From positions 1 through 37,230 of the IMG/VR virus record IMGVR_UViG_3300028595_000033: 37,230 bases of DNA. The stretch is one strand, 5' to 3'. This document shows positions 28,697 through 35,784 of this stretch, piece by piece (position 1 is the first letter of the stretch; every line of letters begins with the position of its first letter). The position numbers and the translations under genes were made by a program. The stretch is from a virus. The notes under the pieces are model-generated. The model was not told the origin of the DNA, did no database searches, and worked only from the letters and a program-made list of their open reading frames with translations.

Positions 28697-28780
28697 AGCT
28701 TGCCCCTGCTAACCAGTGCGCTTGAACTATAGTAAACAGTGCACAAAGCCGTGACTTGATCACCACGGAAGAGGGGCTTT
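28697..28780 (+). ncRNA. Structured RNA element A after ninG
   Basis: GCCCCT (28702-28707) pairs with AGGGGC (28772-28777), closing arms GTGC/GCAC (28716-28719 with about 28740-28743) and CCGTG/CACGG (28749-28753 with 28764-28768). No tRNA T-loop or anticodon arm is seen. It is followed by an A-run, not a T-run. Its CCCTGCTAAC (28704-28713) is also fully complementary to GTTAGCAGGG of element B. Confidence 0.5.
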
Positions 28781-28790
28781 AAAAAAACAC

Positions 28791-28819
28791 TTTACTTTTA
28801 ATTTAGAATTTGATAAGAT
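28791..28819 (+). promoter_or_regulatory. Possible promoter between RNA elements A and B
   Basis: TTTACT (28791-28796), a 17-nt spacer and TAAGAT (28814-28819), with a second -10-like GATAAT just after. Transcription from here would start near 28826 and include elements B and C. Confidence 0.4.
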
Positions 28820-28846
28820 AATTAATGTAGAAAGATAAATCCAGAG

Positions 28847-28926
28847 CCTTGCTAACGGGGTAGACGGTGTGCATCGAGACAGGTGCAATATCTTTCTACC
28901 ACCTCTATCTCGTTAGCAGGGTTTTA
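28847..28926 (+). ncRNA. Structured RNA element B with terminator-like end
   Basis: CCTTGCTAACG (28847-28857) pairs with CGTTAGCAGGG (28911-28921) over 11 bp (one U.G), with an inner GGTAGA (28859-28864)/TCTACC (28895-28900) stem. TTTTATTTAATT follows, as in an intrinsic terminator. The 54-nt interior makes it too elaborate for a simple terminator, so it may be a small RNA with its own end or a switch-like attenuator. Confidence 0.6.
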
Positions 28927-28940
28927 TTTAATTACTAAAT

Positions 28941-29300
28941 ACTGGGGGTAAGGCTATAAGCATAATCCATCAAACCTCCCCTGGATGCTGACATAAGTAG
29001 ATGGTGAAAAAGCACACGTTCAACTCCTTAATACGGTTCTCTATACTGGGTCATAATCGAGCAAGGCTAGGAGAAAGAGAATAAAACTGTTGATATGGAT
29101 TGGTTGTAGTGGGGGCGAGGGTATACTCGGACAGAAAAGCTTTACTGCTGATAACGTTATCCAACTACCTTGCGTTATCAGATTGCCACCAGGCACATGG
29201 ACGTGACCTGAGCTGAGAGTAGGTAGTGAAGTAGCACTCCTGGAGAAAAAGGAAACAAGTGTGAAACGGATAAGCTTTTAGCTACCACTGTACCTCTCGG
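28941..29300 (+). ncRNA. Large structured RNA domain C
   Basis: A long-range helix closes about 340 nt: GGTA, GCTATAAGC and ATCC (28947-28950, 28953-28961, 28965-28968) pair with TACC, GCTTTTAGC and GGAT (29283-29286, 29274-29282, 29268-29271), about 16 base pairs with one mismatch. Inside are a perfect 9-bp hairpin (CTGATAACG 29148-29156 / CGTTATCAG 29173-29181), a 7-bp stem with bulge (CAGGCAC 29190-29196 / GTG-A-CCTG 29203-29210), CTCCT/AGGAG (29024-29028, 29069-29073) and CACT/AGTG near 29234-29262. The 9-bp hairpin loop (ACTACCT 29164-29170) pairs with AGGTAGT (29221-29227), a pseudoknot. CTCGGACAGAA occurs twice (about 29126 and 29297). The longest ORF is 27 codons. Confidence 0.65.
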
Positions 29301-29340
29301 ACAGAAGTTAATGCAATAACATGAAAACATTTAAATGTAA

Positions 29341-29496
29341 ATGATGAATGAAGTAGAAAAGAAAATATTCTGTGATAAGCTGAACATGGCACTTAATGGA
29401 CAGTTTTACACAATCGAACTCCTTAAGCACATGTACCGTGATGAACCAGAAGTACTTAACTACTTAACAAAACAACCATGGAACTCGCAATTATAA
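29341..29496 (+). CDS. 51-residue protein, unknown
   Basis: MMNEVEKKIFCDKLNMALNG, QFYTIELLKHMYRDEPEVLN, YLTKQPWNSQL. The second Met (29344) may be the real start. It is the first gene after the RNA region and overlaps the next gene by 19 nt. Confidence 0.5.
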   Translation: MMNEVEKKIFCDKLNMALNGQFYTIELLKHMYRDEPEVLNYLTKQPWNSQL

Positions 29497-29687
29497 TTAT
29501 TTTAGTGATTTTTATACCGAGCACACTATTAGCGTTTATCTGGATGGCTTGTGCAATAACTGAAGCGCTGAAGGAACTTGAAACATTAAAGGAGGAAAAA
29601 TACGATTATTACAACGACCTAAAGGATTTATATAATTTTTTAGACATAGAATACCAAGCCGCCAAGCTCGTCAAGAAGAAGAAATAA
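29478..29687 (+). CDS. 69-residue membrane protein with coiled tail
   Basis: N-terminal TM (about 3-25, LAIIIILVIFIPSTLLAFIW), then a charged helix (EALKELETLKEEKYDYYNDL) and a basic end (KLVKKKK). Topology: short outside, coiled tail in the cytoplasm. No family recognised. Confidence 0.55.
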   Translation: MELAIIIILVIFIPSTLLAFIWMACAITEALKELETLKEEKYDYYNDLKDLYNFLDIEYQAAKLVKKKK

Positions 29688-29698
29688 CTTAAATAACT

Positions 29699-29935
29699 AT
29701 GAAACCAAACAAGAAAACAAAGGCACTACTTAAGAAAAACTCTATGAAGTTTTCTATTACAGAGGTGTCACCACCTGAGCAATATATTAAATTCCCAGAG
29801 GTGGTGAAGAATATTTACCGCGTACTTGTTTACGAGAACGATGAAAAAGCAGCACAGTTTTACATTACTGATGATAGCCTGCTAGACAAGAAAATAGAAG
29901 AAAGTATTACTTACTTAAAGAAACATGAAACGTAA
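29699..29935 (+). CDS. 78-residue protein, unknown
   Basis: MKPNKKTKALLKKNSMKFSI, then a beta-like middle (YIKFPEVVKNIYRVLVYEND, EKAAQFYITDDSLL) and a helical end. Starts in an AATAACTATGA context. No family recognised. Confidence 0.55.
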   Translation: MKPNKKTKALLKKNSMKFSITEVSPPEQYIKFPEVVKNIYRVLVYENDEKAAQFYITDDSLLDKKIEESITYLKKHET

Positions 29936-30083
29936 ATCGTATTACAGAATGCTTGCAGAAGCTAACGGTGTTGATCCTGATGATAAACCTTTTAACGGTG
30001 GAGCTACTATGAAAACACTAAGAGAACAGTGGCGTAAGGCAGGTAAGTTAGCTAAATCGTGGAGAAGTAAAACTATTAATTAA
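29925..30083 (+). CDS. 52-residue basic protein, unknown
   Basis: MKRKSYYRMLAEANGVDPDD, then KPFNGGATMKTLREQWRKAG and a basic end. It overlaps the previous gene by 11 nt. A nucleic-acid-binding mini-protein is possible. Confidence 0.45.
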   Translation: MKRKSYYRMLAEANGVDPDDKPFNGGATMKTLREQWRKAGKLAKSWRSKTIN

Positions 30084-30112
30084 TTTACTTGGAAATTAGA
30101 GTATGCTATAAT
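30084..30112 (+). promoter_or_regulatory. Sigma-70-like promoter before late region
   Basis: TTTACT (30084-30089) with a 17-nt spacer and TATAAT (30107-30112). It leads into the mini-genes ahead of the terminase genes. Confidence 0.55.
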
Positions 30113-30141
30113 GGTTCACAGTAGAACTTAACTATGAACCA

Positions 30142-30312
30142 ATGCAAGTATATATATGCGATAAATGCGGTGATAACATTCCAGAAAGACAAGTTTGGCA
30201 TGTTAACGCTATGAGTTACTCAGATATACTTGAAAAGGATTTTGAATACGAATACTGCGAAGTTTGCTTTAATAAAATAAAAGAAATCTTAGAAGATGAA
30301 ACTGACTCGTGA
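30142..30312 (+). CDS. 56-residue zinc-finger-like protein
   Basis: MQVYICDKCGDNIPERQVWH, VNAMSYSDILEKDFEYEYCE, VCFNKIKEIL. CDKC (6-9) and CEVC (39-42) form a four-Cys site. An ATG 8 nt upstream opens another, shorter frame. Function unknown. Confidence 0.6.
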   Translation: MQVYICDKCGDNIPERQVWHVNAMSYSDILEKDFEYEYCEVCFNKIKEILEDETDS

Positions 30313-30472
30313 TGATATCAGGAACTTACAATACAAAAGCCTCTCAGAACACGAATTAGAGGCCATTAAAGGCGAAATACTGCTTGGTTTCGCAGAACAT
30401 GTGGGAGGACTGCCTGCAAGAGCATTCCAAAGCGGAGAACACACATTAGTATTTAATTATTTTATCCAATAG
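30296..30472 (+). CDS. 58-residue protein, unknown
   Basis: MKLTRDDIRNLQYKSLSEHE, LEAIKGEILLGFAEHVGGLP, ARAFQSGEHTLVFNYFIQ. It overlaps the zinc-finger gene by 17 nt, and its TAG stop overlaps the possible ATA start of the next ORF. No family recognised. Confidence 0.5.
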   Translation: MKLTRDDIRNLQYKSLSEHELEAIKGEILLGFAEHVGGLPARAFQSGEHTLVFNYFIQ

Positions 30473-30642
30473 AATTTCTATTTACTTGTCAGAACTGTTT
30501 AACCAATTTCAGCCGTAACATGAATTTCGGCTCTAAACCAAACAACGTAAGATGCGTTAAGTGCGGTAAGAAAGTAAAAGGAAAACTAGTACCGCCTTCA
30601 GTACATTTTAAAGGAAAAGACTTCGCTGCTAACAACAAATAG
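30469..30642 (+). CDS. Zinc-ribbon ORF without a normal start codon
   Basis: This 57-residue frame reads (I/M)EFLFTCQNCLTNFSRNMNF and NNVRCVKCGKKVKGKLVPPS, a clean two-CxxC zinc ribbon. The frame opens after TAA at 30454-30456 and has no ATG, GTG or TTG before the first Cys pair; the best candidate is ATA at 30469, overlapping the previous TAG. A -1 frameshift on TTTT near 30460 would instead fuse it to the previous gene. An ATG at 30522 would lose half of the zinc site. The next gene starts exactly at its stop (TAGATG). Confidence 0.5.
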   Translation: MEFLFTCQNCLTNFSRNMNFGSKPNNVRCVKCGKKVKGKLVPPSVHFKGKDFAANNK

Positions 30643-30843
30643 ATGAACACTAAAGTAAAAGCCACTGATCCAAAAATACCAGATAAGAAAGATGAACTCT
30701 TATTAACAAAAAAAGAACTATTTTTAGAAGCAGTCAGATTAACAGAACCAAAAAAGAAACAAGAGTATAATAAACTTGAAGAAGACATAACAAACCTTTA
30801 CTATTTCTTACAGAAACTAGCAAAGAAACACAACTTAATTTAG
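30643..30843 (+). CDS. 66-residue charged helical protein, unknown
   Basis: MNTKVKATDPKIPDKKDELL, LTKKELFLEAVRLTEPKKKQ, then a Lys/Leu-rich helix. It begins directly after the previous stop. It lies just before the terminase genes; a DNA-binding role is possible but unproven. Confidence 0.55.
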   Translation: MNTKVKATDPKIPDKKDELLLTKKELFLEAVRLTEPKKKQEYNKLEEDITNLYYFLQKLAKKHNLI

Positions 30844-30857
30844 TCAAGGCTTAAACT

Positions 30858-31154
30858 ATGGGCAAAGCAATATGTAAAGAGAACGCATCCGAACTGGGAA
30901 AGAAGGGTGTAGCGGCAAGAGAAAAGAACAAAGAAAACCTTTGGGCTTTTCTAGCTAGTGGTGGAGCAAGGCAATATCATGAGAAGCTAGAGCAGTTAGC
31001 TAATAAAGAAAAACTGACTAAACCAGAGCAAGAGTTTATGGATAGAGTAGAGAAGTTGTTCCCTTATGTTAAACCACGTAAGACTGACATAACTACTGAT
31101 GGAGAAAAAATACCACAACCTATAATTAATGTTCCAAGAAACGACAGCAACTAG
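30858..31154 (+). CDS. Small terminase-like protein
   Basis: 98 residues. NASELGKKGVAAREKNKENL and ASGGARQYHEKLEQLANKEK are helical; the end (YVKPRKTDITTDGEKIPQPI) resembles the C-terminus of small terminases, which bind TerL. It overlaps TerL by 26 nt. Small terminases recognise the packaging site. The N-terminal HTH is not obvious, and the protein is short, so the call rests on tail and position. Confidence 0.6.
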   Translation: MGKAICKENASELGKKGVAAREKNKENLWAFLASGGARQYHEKLEQLANKEKLTKPEQEFMDRVEKLFPYVKPRKTDITTDGEKIPQPIINVPRNDSN

Positions 31155-32301
31155 GAAGGTGATAGCAATGAAAAAAAGGATAAGGGCTATACCTGGCGGT
31201 ACTAGTGCCAGCAAGACCATATCTATTCTTTTATACTTAATAGGATTAGCACAAAGCGATAAGACACCAACACTAACCAGTGTAATAGCAGAAAGTTTCC
31301 CGCATCTCCGCCGTGGAGCTATGAGGGATTTTTTACGTATAATGAAAGAACATAATTATTTTAAAGATAAGCTATGGAATAAATCAGAAAGTACATATGT
31401 ATTTGAAACAGGAAGCAAGATGGAGTTCTTCAGTGCAGATCAGCCAGAGAAACTGCGTGGAGGCCGTAGAGATCGTTTATTTATGAATGAGTGCAACAAC
31501 ATACCATTCAGTGCTTTTGAGGAATTAGAAGTAAGAACAAAAGAATTTATTTTCTTGGATTGGAATCCAACCAATGAGTTCTGGTATTACACAGACCTGA
31601 AGCCTACAAGAACAGATGTAGAAGAACTTACATTAACTTATTTAGACAATGAAGCGTTAGACCAAGAGATTATTGATTCTATTGAACAGCGTAAGGATCG
31701 TAAAGCTTGGTGGACTGTTTATGGTTTAGGGCAGTTAGGAGAAATAGAAACAAGAATATACACAGGCTGGGAAATAATTGACGACATACCACACGAAGCG
31801 AGACTAGAATCAAGAGGTTTAGACTTTGGTTACAGCAATGATCCAACCTGTTTAGTAGACATTTACAAATACAACGGTGGTTACATTGTTGATGAACTCC
31901 TGTTCCAGAAAGGTATGCACAACAAGGATATAGCGCAGTTTATATTATCCACTGAAAACAACACGGTTACTATCGCTGACAGTGCAGAGCCTAAAAGTAT
32001 TGATGAGATTAAACTTTACGGCGTTAATATCAAGCCTGCTATCAAAGGCCAAGGTTCTGTTAATAAAGGGATAGATTTCGTACAATCACAAAAGATGTCA
32101 GTTACCAAAAGATCAGTTAATGTGATAAAATCTTATCGTAATTATTTATGGCAGACAGATAAGCTAGGTACAATATTAAATGATCCGGACCATAACTACT
32201 CAGATGCTATGGACGCTGTGCGTTATGGAATGAGCTTATTTCGTGCCTCAGACAAAGAAATACATTACGACTATAACGACATAATGAAAGACATCTTATG
32301 A
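31129..32301 (+). CDS. terL: Large terminase (packaging ATPase/nuclease)
   Basis: 390 residues. Walker A-like GGTSASKT (23-30), Walker B with RLFMNE (Glu121) and coupling segment IFLDWNPTNEFWY form the ATPase. The RNase H-like nuclease has GLDFGYSND (Asp232), TIADSAEPK (Asp284) and NYSDAMDAVRYG (Asp359). The ATPase drives DNA into the head and the nuclease cuts it. The start at 31129 gives MFQETTATRKVIAMKKRIRA, an N-terminus typical of this terminase group, and overlaps the previous gene by 26 nt; an inner ATG at 31168 is less likely. Confidence 0.92.
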   Translation: MFQETTATRKVIAMKKRIRAIPGGTSASKTISILLYLIGLAQSDKTPTLTSVIAESFPHLRRGAMRDFLRIMKEHNYFKDKLWNKSESTYVFETGSKMEFFSADQPEKLRGGRRDRLFMNECNNIPFSAFEELEVRTKEFIFLDWNPTNEFWYYTDLKPTRTDVEELTLTYLDNEALDQEIIDSIEQRKDRKAWWTVYGLGQLGEIETRIYTGWEIIDDIPHEARLESRGLDFGYSNDPTCLVDIYKYNGGYIVDELLFQKGMHNKDIAQFILSTENNTVTIADSAEPKSIDEIKLYGVNIKPAIKGQGSVNKGIDFVQSQKMSVTKRSVNVIKSYRNYLWQTDKLGTILNDPDHNYSDAMDAVRYGMSLFRASDKEIHYDYNDIMKDIL

Positions 32302-32732
32302 ACATTGCTGATAGCGCAAAAATAAGGAAAGATGTCAGGCTAGATGAACTTGGTGATGGCAAGATTGTAATTAAACATAATGCAGCAATAGGGGAAAGAT
32401 CAATAATAGCAGCTAATGAATCAGTAGTTATTGGAGAGTTCGCAATGCTTGCACCTAATGTTTATATATGCGATACTGATCATGGATATGAAGATATATT
32501 AACACCTCCGATGTGTCAGCCATTAAGAAAGCCAAGACCAATAGTCTTAGGAAATAATTGTTGGGTTGGTATAAACTGTGTTATACTGGCTTCAGTTGGT
32601 AAGGGGTCTGTTATAGGTGCTAACTCAGTTGTTACTAAAGATATACCTGATTACTGCGTAGCGGTAGGCCAGCCAGCTAAATGTGTAAAAAGATATAACT
32701 TTAATAATAAACTATGGGAAAAGGTAAAATAA
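32298..32732 (+). CDS. Hexapeptide-repeat acyl/acetyltransferase
   Basis: 144 residues. A left-handed beta-helix pattern with ICDTDHGYEDI (active-site His region), GNNCWVGINCVILASVGKGS and SVVTKDIPDYCVAVGQPAKC places it with maltose/galactoside-type acetyltransferases. Such enzymes add acetyl to sugars. It overlaps TerL by 4 nt (ATGA). It opens the sugar cassette. An intact set of turns suggests activity. Confidence 0.8.
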   Translation: MNIADSAKIRKDVRLDELGDGKIVIKHNAAIGERSIIAANESVVIGEFAMLAPNVYICDTDHGYEDILTPPMCQPLRKPRPIVLGNNCWVGINCVILASVGKGSVIGANSVVTKDIPDYCVAVGQPAKCVKRYNFNNKLWEKVK

Positions 32733-33337
32733 AAACATTAGTAATTGGATTACCAAACGCAACAGGAACAGTACCAAGTGATTGGGCTGTGATGTTAGCG
32801 GCTATTTGTACTCACTTAGCCACAAAAGGAATAACATGTAAGATGATCGGAGTTGATCGTTCTTTCGTTGATGCAGCAAGAAACGAGGTAATTAAAATAG
32901 CCAAACAGTTTGATGCTGATGCTGTATTCTTTTTAGATGCTGATACTTATATACAGCCTGACGGTGTTTGGAAACTTATAGAAATGGACAAGGATATAAT
33001 CAGTCCACCTGTAGCAGATCGTAAAGGCGGTGTGCTTTTAAATGTCTTAGATGATTACTTAGTTAAAAGAACAGCAATAGAAAAAACAGAAAAGGTTAAA
33101 GCAATAGGCTCAGCATGTACTCTGATTAAGCGTAAAGTTTACGAGAAGTTATTGGAAGAGTACGCTACGCCTTATGAATTCCAAATAGCTACAACAGATC
33201 AAGGCAAGAAGATACCAATAAGCGAAGATATAGGATTCTGTTTAAGGGCTGAGAAGTTTGGATTTGAGACATGGGTCTGCAAAAATATAAAGACTCAACA
33301 CCTCGGGAATCCGATTAAATATACTTATGATGGTTGA
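32714..33337 (+). CDS. Glycosyltransferase, GT-A fold
   Basis: 207 residues. NEVIKIAKQFDADAVFFLDA-DTYIQPDG carries the DxD-like motif (LDAD) that binds metal and nucleotide sugar; SPPVADRKGG and ISEDIGFCLRAEKFGFETWV give the acceptor side and catalytic Glu/Asp. It resembles GT2/Anp1-type enzymes. It overlaps the acyltransferase by 19 nt. The target may be virion or cell-surface sugars. Confidence 0.75.
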   Translation: MGKGKIKTLVIGLPNATGTVPSDWAVMLAAICTHLATKGITCKMIGVDRSFVDAARNEVIKIAKQFDADAVFFLDADTYIQPDGVWKLIEMDKDIISPPVADRKGGVLLNVLDDYLVKRTAIEKTEKVKAIGSACTLIKRKVYEKLLEEYATPYEFQIATTDQGKKIPISEDIGFCLRAEKFGFETWVCKNIKTQHLGNPIKYTYDG

Positions 33338-33869
33338 AACGTGGACTAATATCGACGGCTATAATGGAGAGTATGAGGTGAGTAGTCTTGGAAGAATTAA
33401 GAGCTACAAAAGATACCCAGAAGGTAGGATTTTAAAATGTGGCAGTACACCAACAGGGTATAGAGTAGTGACTTTAAGTAAAGATAATGTGCTTCAATAT
33501 TGTTCAGTCCATAAATTAGTGGCTTTACATTTCATCCCATACCCTGAAGTGGAGAAAATATACCAAGTTAATCATAGGGATGGTAATAAAGAAAATAATG
33601 ATGTAAGCAATCTTGAATGGGTGACTTGTAGCGAAAATCATAAACATGCCTTTAGAACTGGGTTGCGTAACCCATGTTGGGGTTATCGCCCTAAAGGAGA
33701 ACTTAATAATCAATCCAAATTAAATGAGAAGCAAGTAAGGGTTATCAAATGGCTTAGGGTAATTAACCCAAAGTTATCAGACTTAAAGGTTGGTAAGATA
33801 TTTGGGATGAGTGAGTATACTATGTTCTGTATAAGGCATAATAAGACTTGGAAACATGTAAAAATATAA
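33327..33869 (+). CDS. Free-standing NUMOD4-HNH homing endonuclease
   Basis: 180 residues. NUMOD4-type start (TWTNIDGYNGEYEVSSLGRI-KSYKR), an HNH part (YQVNHRDGNKENNDVSNLEW, SENHKHAF) and a C-terminal DNA-binding helix (LKVGKIFGMSEYTMFCIRHN). Such enzymes spread between phages by cutting alleles without them. It overlaps the glycosyltransferase stop by 11 nt. No intron signals are seen around it, so it is a free-standing invader of the sugar cassette. Confidence 0.85.
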   Translation: MMVETWTNIDGYNGEYEVSSLGRIKSYKRYPEGRILKCGSTPTGYRVVTLSKDNVLQYCSVHKLVALHFIPYPEVEKIYQVNHRDGNKENNDVSNLEWVTCSENHKHAFRTGLRNPCWGYRPKGELNNQSKLNEKQVRVIKWLRVINPKLSDLKVGKIFGMSEYTMFCIRHNKTWKHVKI

Positions 33870-33871
33870 CT

Positions 33872-34039
33872 ATGAAGGATAAACTTATTAAATGGCAAAC
33901 TTACAAGATGGGTTTACCTTGGGATATATTCTTTGTATATGAGCGCATGAAAATTGATAACTCTGTACACTTCAGAAGAAAGGTGAGAGGCGAGAAATTA
34001 TTAGAATCTATTTGCTTAAAATGTGATAAATTTCTATGA
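33872..34039 (+). CDS. 55-residue protein in the sugar cassette
   Basis: MKDKLIKWQTYKMGLPWDIF then FVYERMKIDNSVHFRRKVRG and a short end with Cys-Leu-Lys-Cys. It begins in a TATAACTATGA context. It may be a remnant or a small partner of the sugar enzymes. It overlaps the next gene by 4 nt. Confidence 0.5.
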   Translation: MKDKLIKWQTYKMGLPWDIFFVYERMKIDNSVHFRRKVRGEKLLESICLKCDKFL

Positions 34040-34710
34040 AGGATAAGATAATAATTTTGGCCGCAGGTGAAGGCACTAGATGGAATAACTATCTAGGAAC
34101 ACCTAAACATCTATTAAAGATAGATGATGAAACTTTACTAGAAAGAACAACACGCCTATTTAAAGGCTGTGACATTGTTATCGTTGGCCGTGATGATAGG
34201 TACAAGGTCGAAGGTTCTACGCTTCATATACCTAAAGAAATAGGATTACATGATATAAACCGCCAGACGTTCTATTCACAGGATTTATGGAGCAAGGAAG
34301 GTAGGACCATTATCGTGTTAGGGGATGTTTTCTTCACCGAAGAAGCCGTTAAGACGATCAGAGGTTATGAGGGAGATGATATTAGATTTTACGGCAGACA
34401 TAAGGAAGGTAAGATAAATAAATGCCCTTGGGGTGAATTATTTGCGGTTTCATTCCTGCCTAATCATCATGATGAAATCATTGCATGCCTACATAAAGCT
34501 AGCAAAATACTCAAGCATAACGGCATGTTAAACAACTGGTGGGAGTTCTACAGATATTTAGATGGCATTGATCCTATGGTTGATGAAATAGGTGATAGGT
34601 TTGTTGAGATCAATGACTGGACGGATGACTTTGATAATCCTGAAAATTATGTGATTTGGTCACATTATTATAAAAAAAGAAATGACAATAGACGTAATAA
34701 TTCTAAGTAA
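34036..34710 (+). CDS. Sugar nucleotidyltransferase-like protein
   Basis: 224 residues. ILAAGEGTRWNNYLGTPKHL (about 6-26) is the NTP-transferase signature; VLGDVFF (about 95-101) gives the metal Asp, and EINDWTDDFDNPENY the second metal site. These enzymes activate sugar phosphates with a nucleotide, feeding glycosyltransferases. It overlaps the following gene by 29 nt. Confidence 0.8.
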   Translation: MKDKIIILAAGEGTRWNNYLGTPKHLLKIDDETLLERTTRLFKGCDIVIVGRDDRYKVEGSTLHIPKEIGLHDINRQTFYSQDLWSKEGRTIIVLGDVFFTEEAVKTIRGYEGDDIRFYGRHKEGKINKCPWGELFAVSFLPNHHDEIIACLHKASKILKHNGMLNNWWEFYRYLDGIDPMVDEIGDRFVEINDWTDDFDNPENYVIWSHYYKKRNDNRRNNSK

Positions 34711-35335
34711 CGGGAAGACACCTGAGTTAATTGAGATGACTCAGAAGTGTATAGACTCTTGCCATGACTCTGAAACAGAGCATGAGTTTTGGATTAAAGT
34801 ATTTGAACAAACGGAACATGAATACGAAAGTGCAGAAACCATAAACTACGACTGTCCTTTTCACTATAATAAGTTAATGAATATCGGAATAGCTTTAACT
34901 AAACACGAATGGATATGCTTATGTAATAATGATCTTATCTTCCACAAAGGTTGGCTTACTGAATGCCTTAAGTATAAAGATAAATATATGTCAATGTGTC
35001 CTGATGAGTTTAATTATGGCGGAGAGCCTGAGGAAGGCTATAAAGTAGGTCAGCGTGGACAATTTAAAGGCCAATGTATCCTGACTAATCGTAAATTGTA
35101 CGATATTATCGGTAAGATAGATGAATCAGTTAATTTCCATTGTTCAGATCATGTAATGGTTGACCAAATTAAAAAAGCAGGAATTAAACATGCTTTAATC
35201 AAAGATGCTTACGTTGAGCATTTAGTACACGCAACTTTAAAGACATGCAGCGGTGAGGAAAAGATACATTACTGTGACGAACAAAGCAGGATTTATTCCG
35301 AGAGTTTAGGTGAAGGTAAACTAATAATTAAATAA
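34682..35335 (+). CDS. Glycosyltransferase, family 2-like
   Basis: 217 residues. DVIILSNGKTPELIEMTQKC is the nucleotide-binding start, YNKLMNIGIALTKHEWICLC-NNDLIF carries the metal-binding NND, and SVNFHCSDHVMVDQIKKAGI the catalytic Asp region. Together with the neighbours it would transfer the activated sugar. It overlaps the methyltransferase start by 1 nt. Confidence 0.75.
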   Translation: MTIDVIILSNGKTPELIEMTQKCIDSCHDSETEHEFWIKVFEQTEHEYESAETINYDCPFHYNKLMNIGIALTKHEWICLCNNDLIFHKGWLTECLKYKDKYMSMCPDEFNYGGEPEEGYKVGQRGQFKGQCILTNRKLYDIIGKIDESVNFHCSDHVMVDQIKKAGIKHALIKDAYVEHLVHATLKTCSGEEKIHYCDEQSRIYSESLGEGKLIIK

Positions 35336-35784
35336 TGCACGACAATTGCTACCAAATCATGGAGAGATTTTCTAGATATTTCGTTACCGATGATATGTTT
35401 GTGTGTGATGTCGGGAGCCTTGATGTCAATGGTACATTTAAGGATTTATTTGAGAATTATACAGGTATTGATATTGTCGAAGGTAAGAATGTCGATCGTG
35501 TTGTTAAGCCTTACAACTTTGGCGACCAGTTATATGATGTTGTGATATCGGGGAATTGTATGGAGCATGTAGAAGATTTACATAGGTGGAGTAAGGCAGT
35601 AAAAAAAATAATTAAACCTGGTGGCTTCTTGTGTATCACAACGCCATGGAAGATAAACGAACACCGTCATCCTATTGATTGCTGGAGAATAATGCCGGAC
35701 GGAATGAGGTGGCTATTTAAAGACATGAAAATAATTGATTGTGGTAAACAAGATATTGATACTTACTTAATAGCTAGAAAATGA
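35335..35784 (+). CDS. SAM-dependent methyltransferase, class I
   Basis: 149 residues. VCDVGSLDVNGTF is the SAM-binding glycine loop, YTGIDIVEGKNVDRVV the acidic strand, DVVISGNCMEHVEDLHRWS the catalytic region and KPGGFLCITTPW the last core strand, as in methyltransferase type 11 proteins, often linked to glycan tailoring. It overlaps the next gene by 4 nt (ATGA). Confidence 0.8.
   Translation: MHDNCYQIMERFSRYFVTDDMFVCDVGSLDVNGTFKDLFENYTGIDIVEGKNVDRVVKPYNFGDQLYDVVISGNCMEHVEDLHRWSKAVKKIIKPGGFLCITTPWKINEHRHPIDCWRIMPDGMRWLFKDMKIIDCGKQDIDTYLIARK

Noticed and set aside
28697-28780. tRNA gene
   Set aside because: The cloverleaf-like outline lacks a 7-bp acceptor stem, a TTCGA-type T-loop and an anticodon arm; no other tRNA pattern was found in the window.
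29001-29084. 27-codon ORF inside RNA domain C
   Set aside because: It crosses several strong stems and has no start context; more likely chance.
33327-33869. HNH gene inside a second intron
   Set aside because: No P1/P7-type core elements flank it, and the genes on both sides have complete ends and starts.
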